Source of the DNA: Rhodothermales bacterium
GTDB taxonomy: Bacteria; Bacteroidota; Rhodothermia; Rhodothermales; Bin80
Direction: 5' to 3'
Length of the DNA stretch: 51,616 nt
Assembly: GCA_022821385.1 (NCBI GenBank)
Contig: JAJEDR010000016.1
Location: 1 to 51,616 of the forward strand
The notes under the pieces: model-generated
Told to the model about the DNA's origin: nothing
Databases searched by the model: none
What the model saw: only the letters and a program-made list of their open reading frames with translations
Made by a program: the position numbers and the translations under genes
Part shown: piece by piece, positions 1 through 7,959 of the stretch
Numbering within the stretch: the stretch's first letter is position 1
How the letters are laid out: every line of letters begins with the position of its first letter

Positions 1-2
1 GC

Positions 3-356
3 TTTACGCCGAGTCTGACCGGCCTCACCCCCGGCGAGCACGGGTTCCACGTGCATGTGAACCCCAGTTGCGGGATGGCTGGACAGGACGCGGGCGGCCA
101 CTACGACCCGCAGAATACCGGGCGTCACGAAGGTCCCAACGGGGATGGTCATCTCGGAGACCTGCCGACGTTGTCGGTCAACTCTTCCGGTGCCGCGACC
201 ACTCCGGTGGTCGCTCCCCGAGTGAGGGTGCGCGATCTTGACGGCCGTTCGCTGATGATTCACGCAGGCGGCGACAACTACTCCGACACGCCCGCGGCAC
301 TTGGCGGCGGCGGCGCGCGGGTGGCCTGCGGGGTGGTGCCGAACATAGGGATGTAG
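3..356 (+). CDS. sodC: Cu/Zn superoxide dismutase, 3' part only
   Basis: Dismutates superoxide to peroxide and oxygen, normally in the periplasm or as a lipoprotein. The reading frame is open from base 3 with no start, so the 5' end lies outside the window. The visible 117 residues hold the copper-ligand signature GFHVHVNPSCG near the beginning, a GGHYDP and GHLGDLP metal-binding loop, the MIHAGGDNYSD segment that carries the late His and Asp residues, and the C-terminal GGGARVACGV with the disulfide cysteine. These are the standard landmarks of bacterial SodC in the right order. About one third of a typical protein is missing. The gene ends 339 bases before the next gene, and nothing shows an operon. 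Confidence 0.93.
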   Translation, partial: FTPSLTGLTPGEHGFHVHVNPSCGMAGQDAGGHYDPQNTGRHEGPNGDGHLGDLPTLSVNSSGAATTPVVAPRVRVRDLDGRSLMIHAGGDNYSDTPAALGGGGARVACGVVPNIGM

Positions 357-695
357 TCCAACCTTCATTAAGTTTACGGCGTATCGGGGTCGTAGTCCTG
401 TCAAACAAGGATGCACGGTTGATGTGCAACTTTGGATCTTAAAGTAGGACTATTCCAGCCGATTAAGCTACATTCGCATCAGTTCACCTATCAACCAGCG
501 AGAATTGCTCTGTGCAAAACCACACATATTCTCTCACATCTGGATTCCTCATCGACCGTAAGGGCGGTAGCCCCCGTCTCGACAGCAAACCTGTCAAAGC
601 TAATATTAATAGTTTCCTGCCGATGCTGTGTATGGAAAGTGGTTTCGTCCGACTGAACCTGGTTTAGTTTTCGACCCCAAGCTATCCTTAGCGCA
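357..695. other. Intergenic region, no gene seen
   Basis: About 340 bases between sodC and the next gene. Short open frames occur on both strands, but none has a recognisable family motif or compositional signature. No clear terminator was found. Confidence 0.5.
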
Positions 696-1727
696 ATGAA
701 CCGCAACACGCTCCCTATCATCACGATTCTCCTGGTGGCTTGCTCTACCCTACACATATACGCCCAGGAAAAACCACCTCTTCAGTTCAAGCATTTTGAG
801 AGAATTCGAGCGATCAAGCTAGATAATCCAGATACGCCGCTGATAGGTATGATTGAGCACATTGATGTTGATTCAAATAGTCGGTTGCTCATAACCGACT
901 GGCAGGGAAAGCAAACCTTATTGTTTGATTCAACCGGTACGCTGCAAGCTTCGCTGGATCCGTCGACTTGTCATCCGGCGTTTCCTTTTGATCCTAGTGC
1001 TGCTACGTTTGGGAATGATGAATTCATTTTCGTCAAAAACGGTTCGGCAGGCTATTGGGGCTACCAATTCACGGCCGAAGGAGTATGCCTGGGGCGTGCT
1101 GATCCCAGTTTCAGCAGTCCTAGGTTCATTGACGTTGATCCAGACGGGATCATCTACGGTGTGGGTGCGGGACCTCCGACAGAGAGAATGTTGAAACTTA
1201 TGAACTCCGCTGGTAAAGTGCTAGCGGAATTTCCACTACCACCGGTTAAGTTTCCCAACGCCGAATCTCACTATGCTCACGGTGGCCTCATTGCTGATGG
1301 AACGCATATCTTCTACGCTTCGGCTGGCACTCTTGATATACTGAAACTAGATCCGAACGGCAAACTGGTAGATAGAATCTCCGAGCGTAATTCATGGTTC
1401 CGTTCACTCAATAAAGATTTACCGGCTGATGCTGGGCAAGTGTTTTCGGCCTTGAAGGACATTCGAGGGACGACCATATGGAATTTTTTCGAACTTACTG
1501 ATCAGACCATCATGGTTCAGTATTTTAACCGTGATGGTGAAACTGGATACCAGGTTTTCACCAAGGAAGGTGTGCTGCTTGCTGAAGAACTCGGCCTGAA
1601 CACCCTATTCCTTCATGGAGGAAATGGTGTCGTTTACACGATGGGTCAATCTGACTTTGACAGCCGCGGAGAGTTGCCCAACCCACCCCTTGAGGTTTAT
1701 CGGTTTATTTCACCTCAACCCAGGTAA
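696..1727 (+). CDS. Secreted six-bladed beta-propeller-like protein
   Basis: A 343-residue protein beginning with a signal peptide (positively charged MNR, a hydrophobic stretch, then AQE around residue 24), so exported. The body has repeated beta-strand units of the NHL / six-bladed propeller type: IDVDSNSRLLITDWQGKQ, FIDVDPDGIIYGVGAG and LKLDPNGKLVDRI, each following the pattern hydrophobic-x-D-x-x-G/N-x-hydrophobic. The family is common in Bacteroidota as periplasmic or surface proteins; substrates are mostly unknown. A cysteine at residue 16 (LLVACS) may make it a lipoprotein, but the following AQ suggests signal peptidase I instead. It is a distant relative of the propellers at 11950, 26343, 28311, 31973 and 50175 in this window. 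No conserved neighbour suggests a role. Confidence 0.82.
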   Translation: MNRNTLPIITILLVACSTLHIYAQEKPPLQFKHFERIRAIKLDNPDTPLIGMIEHIDVDSNSRLLITDWQGKQTLLFDSTGTLQASLDPSTCHPAFPFDPSAATFGNDEFIFVKNGSAGYWGYQFTAEGVCLGRADPSFSSPRFIDVDPDGIIYGVGAGPPTERMLKLMNSAGKVLAEFPLPPVKFPNAESHYAHGGLIADGTHIFYASAGTLDILKLDPNGKLVDRISERNSWFRSLNKDLPADAGQVFSALKDIRGTTIWNFFELTDQTIMVQYFNRDGETGYQVFTKEGVLLAEELGLNTLFLHGGNGVVYTMGQSDFDSRGELPNPPLEVYRFISPQPR

Positions 1728-1778
1728 TTATGTTGTTTTCCATAAAAGCTGAAATATCAATCAATTGGTGTCCAAGCC

Positions 1779-2093
1779 GTGCTCCTGGTCTTGGGGCTTG
1801 GTTATCTGTCAAATATGGGAGACCCAGGGTCGGTAGATCCGGTTGCTGTTCTTAGCCCAGAAGCAGATGTCTCCACATTAGACTCGCTGAGATTAGTTCT
1901 CGAGGAACATAAGCCCCCGAAATTTTGTGCTCATAGTGTAGTGTCCGACCAGCAAGACAATATCAGTATGCTGGCCCAGAGTTGATCATTCCGATTACAG
2001 GGACCGCTTGTGTTCAGAGGCAGGTCGAAAATTCAGGAAAAGGAAATCATATTCTTGAGTACTATGGCCACTCACGTATAGAGGTCCCATTCT
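1779..2093 (+). pseudogene. Possible degenerate beta-propeller gene
   Basis: From a GTG at 1779 a 68-residue frame starts with a hydrophobic segment (LLVLGLGYLSNMG), then an extended region and VVSDQQDNISML, which resembles the first blade strand of the propeller proteins here. It stops at 1985. A second frame from 1982 carries SADGIYVHSA, again blade-like, and runs into the 3' end of the channel gene. This could be a frameshifted, truncated propeller gene downstream of the intact one at 696. The resemblance is weak and short, and chance is possible. Confidence 0.25.
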
Positions 2094-2918
2094 TTAGTGC
2101 TGATGGAATTTATGTCCACAGTGCTTGCAATAGGCTGCACCTTTCTCCAGTTTCGTTTCCTTACAGCGCACGCATGGTATCGTTCGCTTGATATGTCGAC
2201 CAGCAATACTGATTGACATGACGATGATCGCATAACCTATTATCATGACCAAAGCCGCAAAAAATTTCCCCAGCGGCGTTTGCGGGGAGATATCCCCGTA
2301 TCCGACGGTCGTTAGCGTAACCACTGCCCAATACATACTGAGAGGAATGTCGGTAAAACCATTCTCCGGGCCCTCAATCAAATAGACTACGGCACCAATG
2401 GTCGTTACTAGAAGTGCCAGTGCTAGCACGAATACCCATACCCGTTTCCAGCTTTCCTGGAGCAAAAAAAGCAAATGGATTCCGGCTCTGCTGTACTGAA
2501 CCAGTTTCAGTACACGAAAAACACGCATTAAGCGCAGAATTCTGATCACAATCAACGCCTGTGCGCCGGGCAGAAGAAGACTTAAATAAGTCGGAATCAC
2601 TGCAATTAGATCAATCACACCGAAAAAGCTACGGGCATATTTCCCGGGATACCTGGCGCTGTATAGTCGAAGCACATACTCCACCGTGAAGGCTATCGTG
2701 AACATCCACTCGAGACCTATCAGCAAATCCTGATGACGATACCGCACCGTATCGATGCTCTCGAGCATGACGGCTACTACGCTTGCTACGATGAGAATAA
2801 AGAGAACGATGTCGGTCCACCTCCCCCGTGGAGTTCCGCTCTCAAACAAAATTTCGTGAAGAAGCGCACGACGAGAGCTCCCTGCAGATTGCCCTGCCTT
2901 ATTTTCCTGTTCTTCCAC
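2094..2918 (-). CDS. Voltage-gated potassium channel with C-terminal zinc ribbon
   Basis: A six-transmembrane ion channel of 274 residues. The selectivity filter TTVGYGD is at residues 203-209, between the pore helix and S6. S4 is visible as RILRLMRVFRVLKLVQY (about 126-142), with arginines or lysines roughly every third position, so it should sense voltage. S1 begins near residue 35. After S6 the protein does not have the usual RCK/TrkA-N ligand-binding domain. It ends in a short ribbon with CxxC at 249/252 and CxxC at 264/267 (CVRC, CKHCGHKF), which should bind zinc. The N-terminus is charged and cytosolic. The start overlaps the end of the upstream NUDIX gene by 20 bases, so the two are probably co-transcribed. 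KvAP-like bacterial channels are the nearest known type. Confidence 0.93.
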   Translation of the reverse strand: MEEQENKAGQSAGSSRRALLHEILFESGTPRGRWTDIVLFILIVASVVAVMLESIDTVRYRHQDLLIGLEWMFTIAFTVEYVLRLYSARYPGKYARSFFGVIDLIAVIPTYLSLLLPGAQALIVIRILRLMRVFRVLKLVQYSRAGIHLLFLLQESWKRVWVFVLALALLVTTIGAVVYLIEGPENGFTDIPLSMYWAVVTLTTVGYGDISPQTPLGKFFAALVMIIGYAIIVMSISIAGRHIKRTIPCVRCKETKLEKGAAYCKHCGHKFHQH

Positions 2919-3462
2919 TTTTCAAGTATAGCTCGTAGTGATAAAGTGCGGCTATGATGATGCCATGTCGGAGTATTCCGGCAGTTATGAGTCTCGGCAC
3001 CTCGTGCACATTAACCAGATTAATGATAATATCTTCGCCTGGATCCAGTTTTTGCCTGCCTGTCGGCGTTGCATCTCTGGCCAGAAAAAAATGACACCGA
3101 TTCGTCGTGATCGCGGGATTGGGAGCCATTGAGCCTATTGGATCAAGCGTTTTTGACACGTAACCTGTTTCTTCCCGGAGTTCACGCCTGGCAGCTTCCC
3201 GGGGCAGCTCACCCGGATCAACGATACCCCCTGGTAACTCCAGTTCAACGGTCCCCGTGCCCGGTCGCCATTGTTTAATGCAAATAAGCTCACCGCTGGT
3301 AGTTACCGGGACAATTGTAACCCAGTCTGGCGTGTCTAACACAAAAAACTTGTGCGTGCGCCCGGTTCGAGGTGACACGCAGTCGTCCTGGCGCACCTTG
3401 AAAACCTTAAAATCGCCAAGATACTTTCGTTCCATGCATTTCCATGATTGATCCATTGGCAT
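2899..3462 (-). CDS. NUDIX hydrolase, ADP-ribose pyrophosphatase-like
   Basis: A 187-residue cytosolic hydrolase that should cleave nucleoside diphosphates linked to another moiety. The complete NUDIX box (G-x5-E-x7-REUxEExGU) spans about residues 79-102: GGIVDPGELPREAARREL followed by REETGYV. The preceding strand (ICIKQWRPG) and the following GSMAPNPAITT loop with late acidic residues are typical of the ADP-ribose pyrophosphatase subgroup; the exact substrate cannot be set from sequence alone. Three nearby Met codons (residues 1, 3 and 10) leave the start uncertain. Its last codons overlap the channel gene, suggesting an operon with NUDIX first. An ADP-ribose-type enzyme beside an ion channel recalls the eukaryotic TRPM2 channel-NUDIX fusion, but here they are separate proteins and no link is shown. 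Confidence 0.92.
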   Translation of the reverse strand: MPMDQSWKCMERKYLGDFKVFKVRQDDCVSPRTGRTHKFFVLDTPDWVTIVPVTTSGELICIKQWRPGTGTVELELPGGIVDPGELPREAARRELREETGYVSKTLDPIGSMAPNPAITTNRCHFFLARDATPTGRQKLDPGEDIIINLVNVHEVPRLITAGILRHGIIIAALYHYELYLKSGRTGK

Positions 3463-4113
3463 TCTTTTCAGCTTCGAAAAAGCATCTGGTCACCATCAGT
3501 TTTGCCGTGACGTCTAGTAGTCTTGCTATGGTAATACGATTTCATCATGTCAGAATGCGGGCATGTTCCGGTCTATCGTTCTTCTCAATCCTATTCTATT
3601 GCCGTACCCCCTGGTTCTGTTGACGATCAACTCAATAGTTAACCTTCGAAGGTGCAAACTTAAAAGTCATTGTGATTATTTCCAATGCCTACCCTAATGT
3701 CGTGTTTTCTATCATCATTAACGACTGCACCATGCATCGGACTCAGATATTAATTCGTCCGACAGCTGATCTGTGCCATTAACACGTCATATTTTTCTGC
3801 CTTTCATTGAGCAATCACATCGGCTGTATATGTTACAGCCGACTCCTCAGTTCTCCTTCCAAATTTATCCAGAAAAACGAGAAATATTTTTGAGCTGACC
3901 GGCGTGGCTACTTTCATTGACACGGACCCTGGCTGATTTAGCTTTTCCTTCACGACCTGTGTGATCGGTGATATACGGGCCGGACTCATTTTGGGTGGCT
4001 ATTTCCGATATTTTCCACCAAAGGAGGCCTATTGAAAGTGCGGCGAATCAGATGGGTACACTGACGCCAGCAGCCGCACATACAAGTCTCAAAGATTACG
4101 TACCGCAATATTA
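3463..4113. other. Long non-coding region
   Basis: About 650 AT-rich bases upstream of the NUDIX gene. The only frame with any protein-like look is a 61-codon one on the minus strand (3804-3989), with no known motif. It holds whatever promoter drives the NUDIX/channel pair, but no box could be assigned with confidence. Confidence 0.4.
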
Positions 4114-4281
4114 TTAAAAAATCAATTTTATGACTTCAAACAAGGGCCATGCAAGAAGGATTGCCATGACCCAAGCCATAAGCGTGCGGCTGCTGCTTTG
4201 CCGTGGGAATTCATAGCCGCAATAGGGACATACCTCCGGCTTATGGGCCACCTCAATGGCGCATGACGGACACTCTTCCAT
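4114..4281 (-). CDS. 55-residue zinc-ribbon single-pass membrane protein
   Basis: A short gene found by reading the minus strand. It starts ATG at 4281 and ends TAA at 4114, followed by a second in-frame stop. The N-terminal half is a zinc ribbon: MEECPSC (CxxC at residues 4/7), then CPYCGYEFP (CxxC at 18/21). The C-terminal half is one hydrophobic helix, about residues 33-52 (LMAWVMAILLAWPLFEVIKL). Four correctly spaced cysteines followed by a membrane segment make a chance open frame unlikely. Small double-ribbon membrane proteins are widespread but mostly uncharacterised. Its ribbon recalls the C-terminal ribbon of the channel encoded at 2094-2918. It lies divergent to the GNAT gene. Function unknown. 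Confidence 0.7.
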   Translation of the reverse strand: MEECPSCAIEVAHKPEVCPYCGYEFPRQSSSRTLMAWVMAILLAWPLFEVIKLIF

Positions 4282-4397
4282 CAAAATTCAATTTAGTGAG
4301 TTTAACGTGTGTATGAACGCATCATAAATCTTTTGCGTTCACATGGAACACATACATGTTTTACGCTTAGACGGCCGACTAACATTCGGCTATATCA

Positions 4398-4988
4398 GTG
4401 ATCAGCAACCTCCCCATAGAACTTCCTGTTGTAGAAGATTCGGCATCTGTCGAAATTTACATTGCTACGCCCGAACATTTTCGGTTTGCCCACGAAATAT
4501 GCCTTCTGATAAAGGAGGCGGCGGCGCAGCGCGGTACCGGTATAGCCAGGCGGGCCCCAGAGTATATTCGGGAAAAAATGGCAGAAGGCAAGGCAGTAAT
4601 TGCACTTGGGGACAATGAGGTGGCCGGTTTTTGCTACATTGAGACGTGGGACCACGGCAATTATGCGGTCAACTCAGGTCTGATCGTTTCCCCACAGTTC
4701 CGTAAAAAAGGAATTGCCCGTCGTATCAAGCGTAAAGCCTTTGAGCTTTCAAGGACGCTTTACCCGGAGGCCAAGTTGTTTGGCATCACGACCAGTCTTG
4801 CTGTCATGAAGATCAACTCGGATCTAGGGTATGAGCCGGTGACGTTCAGCGAACTCACCAATGATGACGAGTTCTGGCAGGGCTGCCAAAGCTGCCCCAA
4901 TTACGATGTCCTTGAGCGAATGAAGCGTAAAATGTGCCTCTGCACCGGTATGCTTTTCGACCCGAACAAAGGTCCCTCCCAGAAATAG
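4398..4988 (+). CDS. GNAT acetyltransferase, arginine-biosynthesis type
   Basis: A 196-residue GNAT-fold acyltransferase. The acetyl-CoA pyrophosphate loop is visible as QFRKKGIARRI, and the core contains FRFAHEICLLIKEAA, RGTGIARR and ITTSLAVMKINSDLGYEPV, ending with a cysteine-rich tail (CQSCPNYD, KMCLCTGM). This arrangement matches the GNAT protein that in many Bacteroidota begins the arginine gene cluster and is thought to supply the N-acylation step of arginine synthesis; that role is from family knowledge. Here no arg genes are adjacent. Instead the gene sits 7 bases before priA, so the two may share a transcript. The N-terminus before residue 18 is variable, so a later start is possible. 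Confidence 0.88.
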   Translation: MISNLPIELPVVEDSASVEIYIATPEHFRFAHEICLLIKEAAAQRGTGIARRAPEYIREKMAEGKAVIALGDNEVAGFCYIETWDHGNYAVNSGLIVSPQFRKKGIARRIKRKAFELSRTLYPEAKLFGITTSLAVMKINSDLGYEPVTFSELTNDDEFWQGCQSCPNYDVLERMKRKMCLCTGMLFDPNKGPSQK

Positions 4989-4995
4989 CGCACCA

Positions 4996-7464
4996 ATGTT
5001 GCGCACTGTTCGTGTTGCACTACCAATTCCCGTAGTCAAGGAGTATACCTATGAACTGCCGGGGGTACTTGAAGCATCAGTGAGCATAGGCTCCCTGGTC
5101 CTGGTTCCGGTGCGCACACGTCTCTATACGGCAATTGTGACTGAACTGGATGTAGTCGTTCGTCCAGAAGTAAACCTCAGAAGGGTAAGGGACGTCGTCA
5201 GTGACGAACCGGTCGTAAACGCTGAATTGCTTGAGCTTACGCGCTGGATAGCCCGCTACTATCTGTGTGCCTGGGGGGAAGCTCTCCACGCAGCGCTTCC
5301 GGCAGGCATGCGGACAAGGGAAAAAGTCATCTTTTATCTGGACTCCGAATCGCGTGCAGCCTGGGAAAACATTACTTACGGCCTTTATGAGTATATGGTA
5401 AAAAACCGCAGGGCAACCGCTGCTCGACTCAAACGGGTCGGCCTGCGTATCTCTGAAGAGGAGCTTACAACAGCAGCAAAACAGGGAGCTCTACAGCGCA
5501 GAGTTGAACTTGAGAACCCGAAGGTGCGAGCGAAGATGGACAAATTCATATCGCTCGCACATGCATTCAGGACGGCCGCTGCACTGCGTGACCTGCTTCC
5601 CCAGCTTCGCGGTACGAAACAAAAGGCCGTAATTCAGGAATTGATTCGTTGCGTGGAATCCGGGAATACAGAACCATCACTGGCTGATGTGCGACAAAAC
5701 AGTAAAGCCGGTCTCCAGACCATTATAACACTTGAACAGCGGGGCATCATTTCGATTATTGAAAAGAGGGTATTCAGGATCCCGGAATGGATGCGAGCTG
5801 CGGCCATCTCACCCAGCAAAGCGCCGGTATTCCATAAATCCCAGGCCAGGGCCGTGGAGGTTCTGCACGAAGCCATTGAGACACAGGAGTATCGCACTTA
5901 CGTTTTGCACGGTGTAACAGGGAGTGGAAAGACTGAAGTCTATCTGGCGGCACTCGAAAAAACGTTCGCCCTTAATCGTACCGCTATAGTACTTGTGCCC
6001 GAAATCTCACTCACCCCGCAAACCGTACAACGCTTCCGTAGTCGCTTTGGAAATACTGTCGCGGTCTTGCATTCTCGTATGGCTCCGGGTGAACGGTACG
6101 ATGTCTGGGACCAGATTCGTGCTGATCGCTACCGTGTCGTGATCGGTCCCCGGTCCGCGATATTGGCGCCGATACAGAACCTTGGCCTGATCATCGTGGA
6201 TGAAGAACACGATGAATCTTATAAGCAGATGGATCCTGCTCCACGTTACCATGCAAGAGATGTAGCCGTCATGCGTGCAAAAATGCGTCAGGCCGTTTGC
6301 ATACTTGGCTCCGCAACCCCTTCCCTGGAAAGCCTGACCAACGTAAAGCAGGGGAAGTACACACTTCTTACTATGCCGGATCGCGTACCTACCCAAGGGC
6401 GCTCTGCGGCAGCTCTTCCGGGTATTCGAGTGATTGACCTCTGTGAGGAGCGCGATAATAATGGACTCTATGGTGCCTTGTCGACACCCCTCATCCGGGC
6501 TATTGGATCTCGTCTAGAGCGCAAAGAGCAGGTAATTTTATTGCAGAATCGTCGTGGGTTCGCACCGATATTTGAGTGCCAGAACTGTGGATTTGTACCT
6601 CAGTGCATAGCCTGCAGTGTATCCATGACCTACCATCAGGTTAAGCAGCAGTTGAAATGTCATTACTGTGGATTCGTACGTAATCCACCTGTCAGTTGTC
6701 CCAAATGTGGTGCAGCTGCATTTGCTCCACTGGGCAGTGGTACACAGCGTGTTTTCCAGGATCTCAGCGAACTTTTCACGGATGCCCGGATCCTGCGTAT
6801 GGATCGTGACAGTACGCAGAGCAAAAATGCTCATCACGAAATCCTGAACGCTTTTGCAAAAAATGAGGCAGACATCCTGATTGGTACCCAAATGGTCGCC
6901 AAGGGACTGGACTTTGGTCGCGTAACGCTGGTTGGTGTGATCAACTGTGATGTAGGGCTTCGTCTTCCAGATTTTCGGAGCGAGGAACGCACATTTCAAT
7001 TACTGATGCAAGTCGCTGGAAGAGCAGGCAGAGCCGATTTACCCGGAGAGGTTCTGTTGCAAACGCGGCGCCCGAGACATCCAATTTTTTCGTTCCTGAA
7101 GGCACACGACTTTGATGGCTATGCCCAAAAGCTGGTGAAGGAACGGGCGACGCTGGGTTATCCGCCGTTTGGACGAATCGTGGGCGTCCAGATTCGAGGT
7201 GCGCCCAAGCGGAAAGTTGAACGTCTGGCGGAAAAATGGCGGGAGTTGCTCTTTGAGCAATTACCATCCACCGTATCTGTACTGGGGCCTGAGCAGCCGT
7301 ATATTGAGCGCGTTGAACATCAGTATCGCTATTTTCTGATTGTCAAGGCACCCAAAACATACCGTAATCTGCACGAGGATGTGCGCACGGTGATGAGAAT
7401 GGCACCGTCATCTATGCCCAATCTTTACGCGTCCGTTAACGTTGATGCGCTCGAGCAAGTCTGA
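4996..7464 (+). CDS. priA: Primosomal protein N' (replication restart helicase)
   Basis: PriA is a 3'-5' superfamily 2 helicase that recognises stalled forks and reloads the replisome. The 822-residue protein has the N-terminal DNA-binding domain from MLRTVRVALPIPVVKEYTYELPG, Walker A GVTGSGKTE near residue 306, the DEEH box (VDEEHDESYK) near residue 401, GSATPSLES, and the eight-cysteine zinc region (CQNCGF, CIAC, CHYCGF, CPKCG) at about residues 528-574. The late helicase motifs QMVAKGLDF and QVAGRAGR follow. Length and motif order are normal. The ATG at 4996 places the family N-terminus exactly and lies 7 bases after the GNAT gene. The stop is followed within 45 bases by the SRP RNA gene. 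Confidence 0.98.
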   Translation: MLRTVRVALPIPVVKEYTYELPGVLEASVSIGSLVLVPVRTRLYTAIVTELDVVVRPEVNLRRVRDVVSDEPVVNAELLELTRWIARYYLCAWGEALHAALPAGMRTREKVIFYLDSESRAAWENITYGLYEYMVKNRRATAARLKRVGLRISEEELTTAAKQGALQRRVELENPKVRAKMDKFISLAHAFRTAAALRDLLPQLRGTKQKAVIQELIRCVESGNTEPSLADVRQNSKAGLQTIITLEQRGIISIIEKRVFRIPEWMRAAAISPSKAPVFHKSQARAVEVLHEAIETQEYRTYVLHGVTGSGKTEVYLAALEKTFALNRTAIVLVPEISLTPQTVQRFRSRFGNTVAVLHSRMAPGERYDVWDQIRADRYRVVIGPRSAILAPIQNLGLIIVDEEHDESYKQMDPAPRYHARDVAVMRAKMRQAVCILGSATPSLESLTNVKQGKYTLLTMPDRVPTQGRSAAALPGIRVIDLCEERDNNGLYGALSTPLIRAIGSRLERKEQVILLQNRRGFAPIFECQNCGFVPQCIACSVSMTYHQVKQQLKCHYCGFVRNPPVSCPKCGAAAFAPLGSGTQRVFQDLSELFTDARILRMDRDSTQSKNAHHEILNAFAKNEADILIGTQMVAKGLDFGRVTLVGVINCDVGLRLPDFRSEERTFQLLMQVAGRAGRADLPGEVLLQTRRPRHPIFSFLKAHDFDGYAQKLVKERATLGYPPFGRIVGVQIRGAPKRKVERLAEKWRELLFEQLPSTVSVLGPEQPYIERVEHQYRYFLIVKAPKTYRNLHEDVRTVMRMAPSSMPNLYASVNVDALEQV

Positions 7465-7506
7465 TTATGCAGGAACCGTCATAGGTATGGATGGTAAACC
7501 GGCCCG

Positions 7507-7607
7507 AAGGGTGAGTCCCGCACGGTCAGCTCCCTCTGAACCCCGTCAGGGCCGGAAGGCAGCAGCGGTAAGAGGTCGAAGCGACGCGATGCGGGTAGCT
7601 TACCCTT
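7507..7607 (+). ncRNA. ffs: Small signal recognition particle RNA (4.5S type)
   Basis: The SRP RNA scaffold binds Ffh and pairs with the FtsY receptor during co-translational membrane targeting. The conserved apical domain is plain: CCCCGTCAGGGCCGGAAGG followed by CAGCAGCGG, with the GGAA tetraloop at about 7553-7556. The two arms pair: AAGGGTGAG at 7507 with CTTACCCTT ending at 7607, then CCCGC with GCGGG. This gives a hairpin of about 101 nt without the Alu domain. The closing stem runs into CTTCTTTTTT, so the RNA's own stem plus the T-run can end transcription. It lies between priA and yajC. Ends are estimated from pairing. Confidence 0.95.
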
Positions 7608-7615
7608 CTTTTTTA
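7608..7615 (+). terminator. T-run after SRP RNA stem
   Basis: The base-paired 3' end of the SRP RNA is followed directly by a run of mostly thymines, the arrangement of an intrinsic terminator. It would separate the RNA from yajC 17 bases further on, so yajC may need its own promoter or read-through. Confidence 0.5.
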
Positions 7616-7631
7616 TAACTCCTTGATTCCA

Positions 7632-7949
7632 ATGTTATTCATGTACTGGTCAATCGCAGTAATACTCCAAGAGTCATCAGGCTCCCCCGGCTTTGGAGGT
7701 CTCCAGATGTTTCTGCCGCTTCTTCTCATCTTCGTCGTCTTCTACCTCTTCATCATCAGGCCCCAGCAGAAGCGCGAGAAAAAACGCAAGGCGATGATAG
7801 AAGCTGTTAAAAGAGGAAACAAGGTCGTGACCGCTGGTGGAATCCATGGAAAGGTTCACCAAGTAGACGAAAGCAGCGTTTTGTTGGATGTAGATGGAGG
7901 AGTCAAGCTTCGTATCGAAAAGAATTCTCTTGCCTCGGTAAATACCTGA
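7632..7949 (+). CDS. yajC: Sec translocase accessory subunit YajC
   Basis: YajC is a small inner-membrane protein that associates with SecDF-YidC and the SecYEG channel. The protein has one hydrophobic helix (LQMFLPLLLIFVVFYLFII) followed directly by the family signature RPQQKREKKRK. A cytosolic domain comes next with VKRGNKVVTAGGIHGKV, near identical in layout to other YajC proteins, and it ends IEKNSLASV. ATG at 7632 is preferred over a TTG nine bases earlier; another ATG at 7641 is possible. It begins just after the SRP RNA gene, so two parts of the protein-targeting pathway are neighbours. ribBA follows after 10 bases, probably on one transcript. Confidence 0.95.
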   Translation: MLFMYWSIAVILQESSGSPGFGGLQMFLPLLLIFVVFYLFIIRPQQKREKKRKAMIEAVKRGNKVVTAGGIHGKVHQVDESSVLLDVDGGVKLRIEKNSLASVNT

Positions 7950-7959
7950 GCGATTCCTG

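Noticed and set aside
2094-3462. Channel-NUDIX pair as a TRPM2-like functional unit
   Set aside because: They are separate proteins in an overlapping operon; no shared ligand evidence, so only the operon is recorded.
3804-3989. 61-codon minus-strand open frame in the gap before the GNAT gene
   Set aside because: Composition is somewhat protein-like, but there is no motif, start signal or neighbour to support it.
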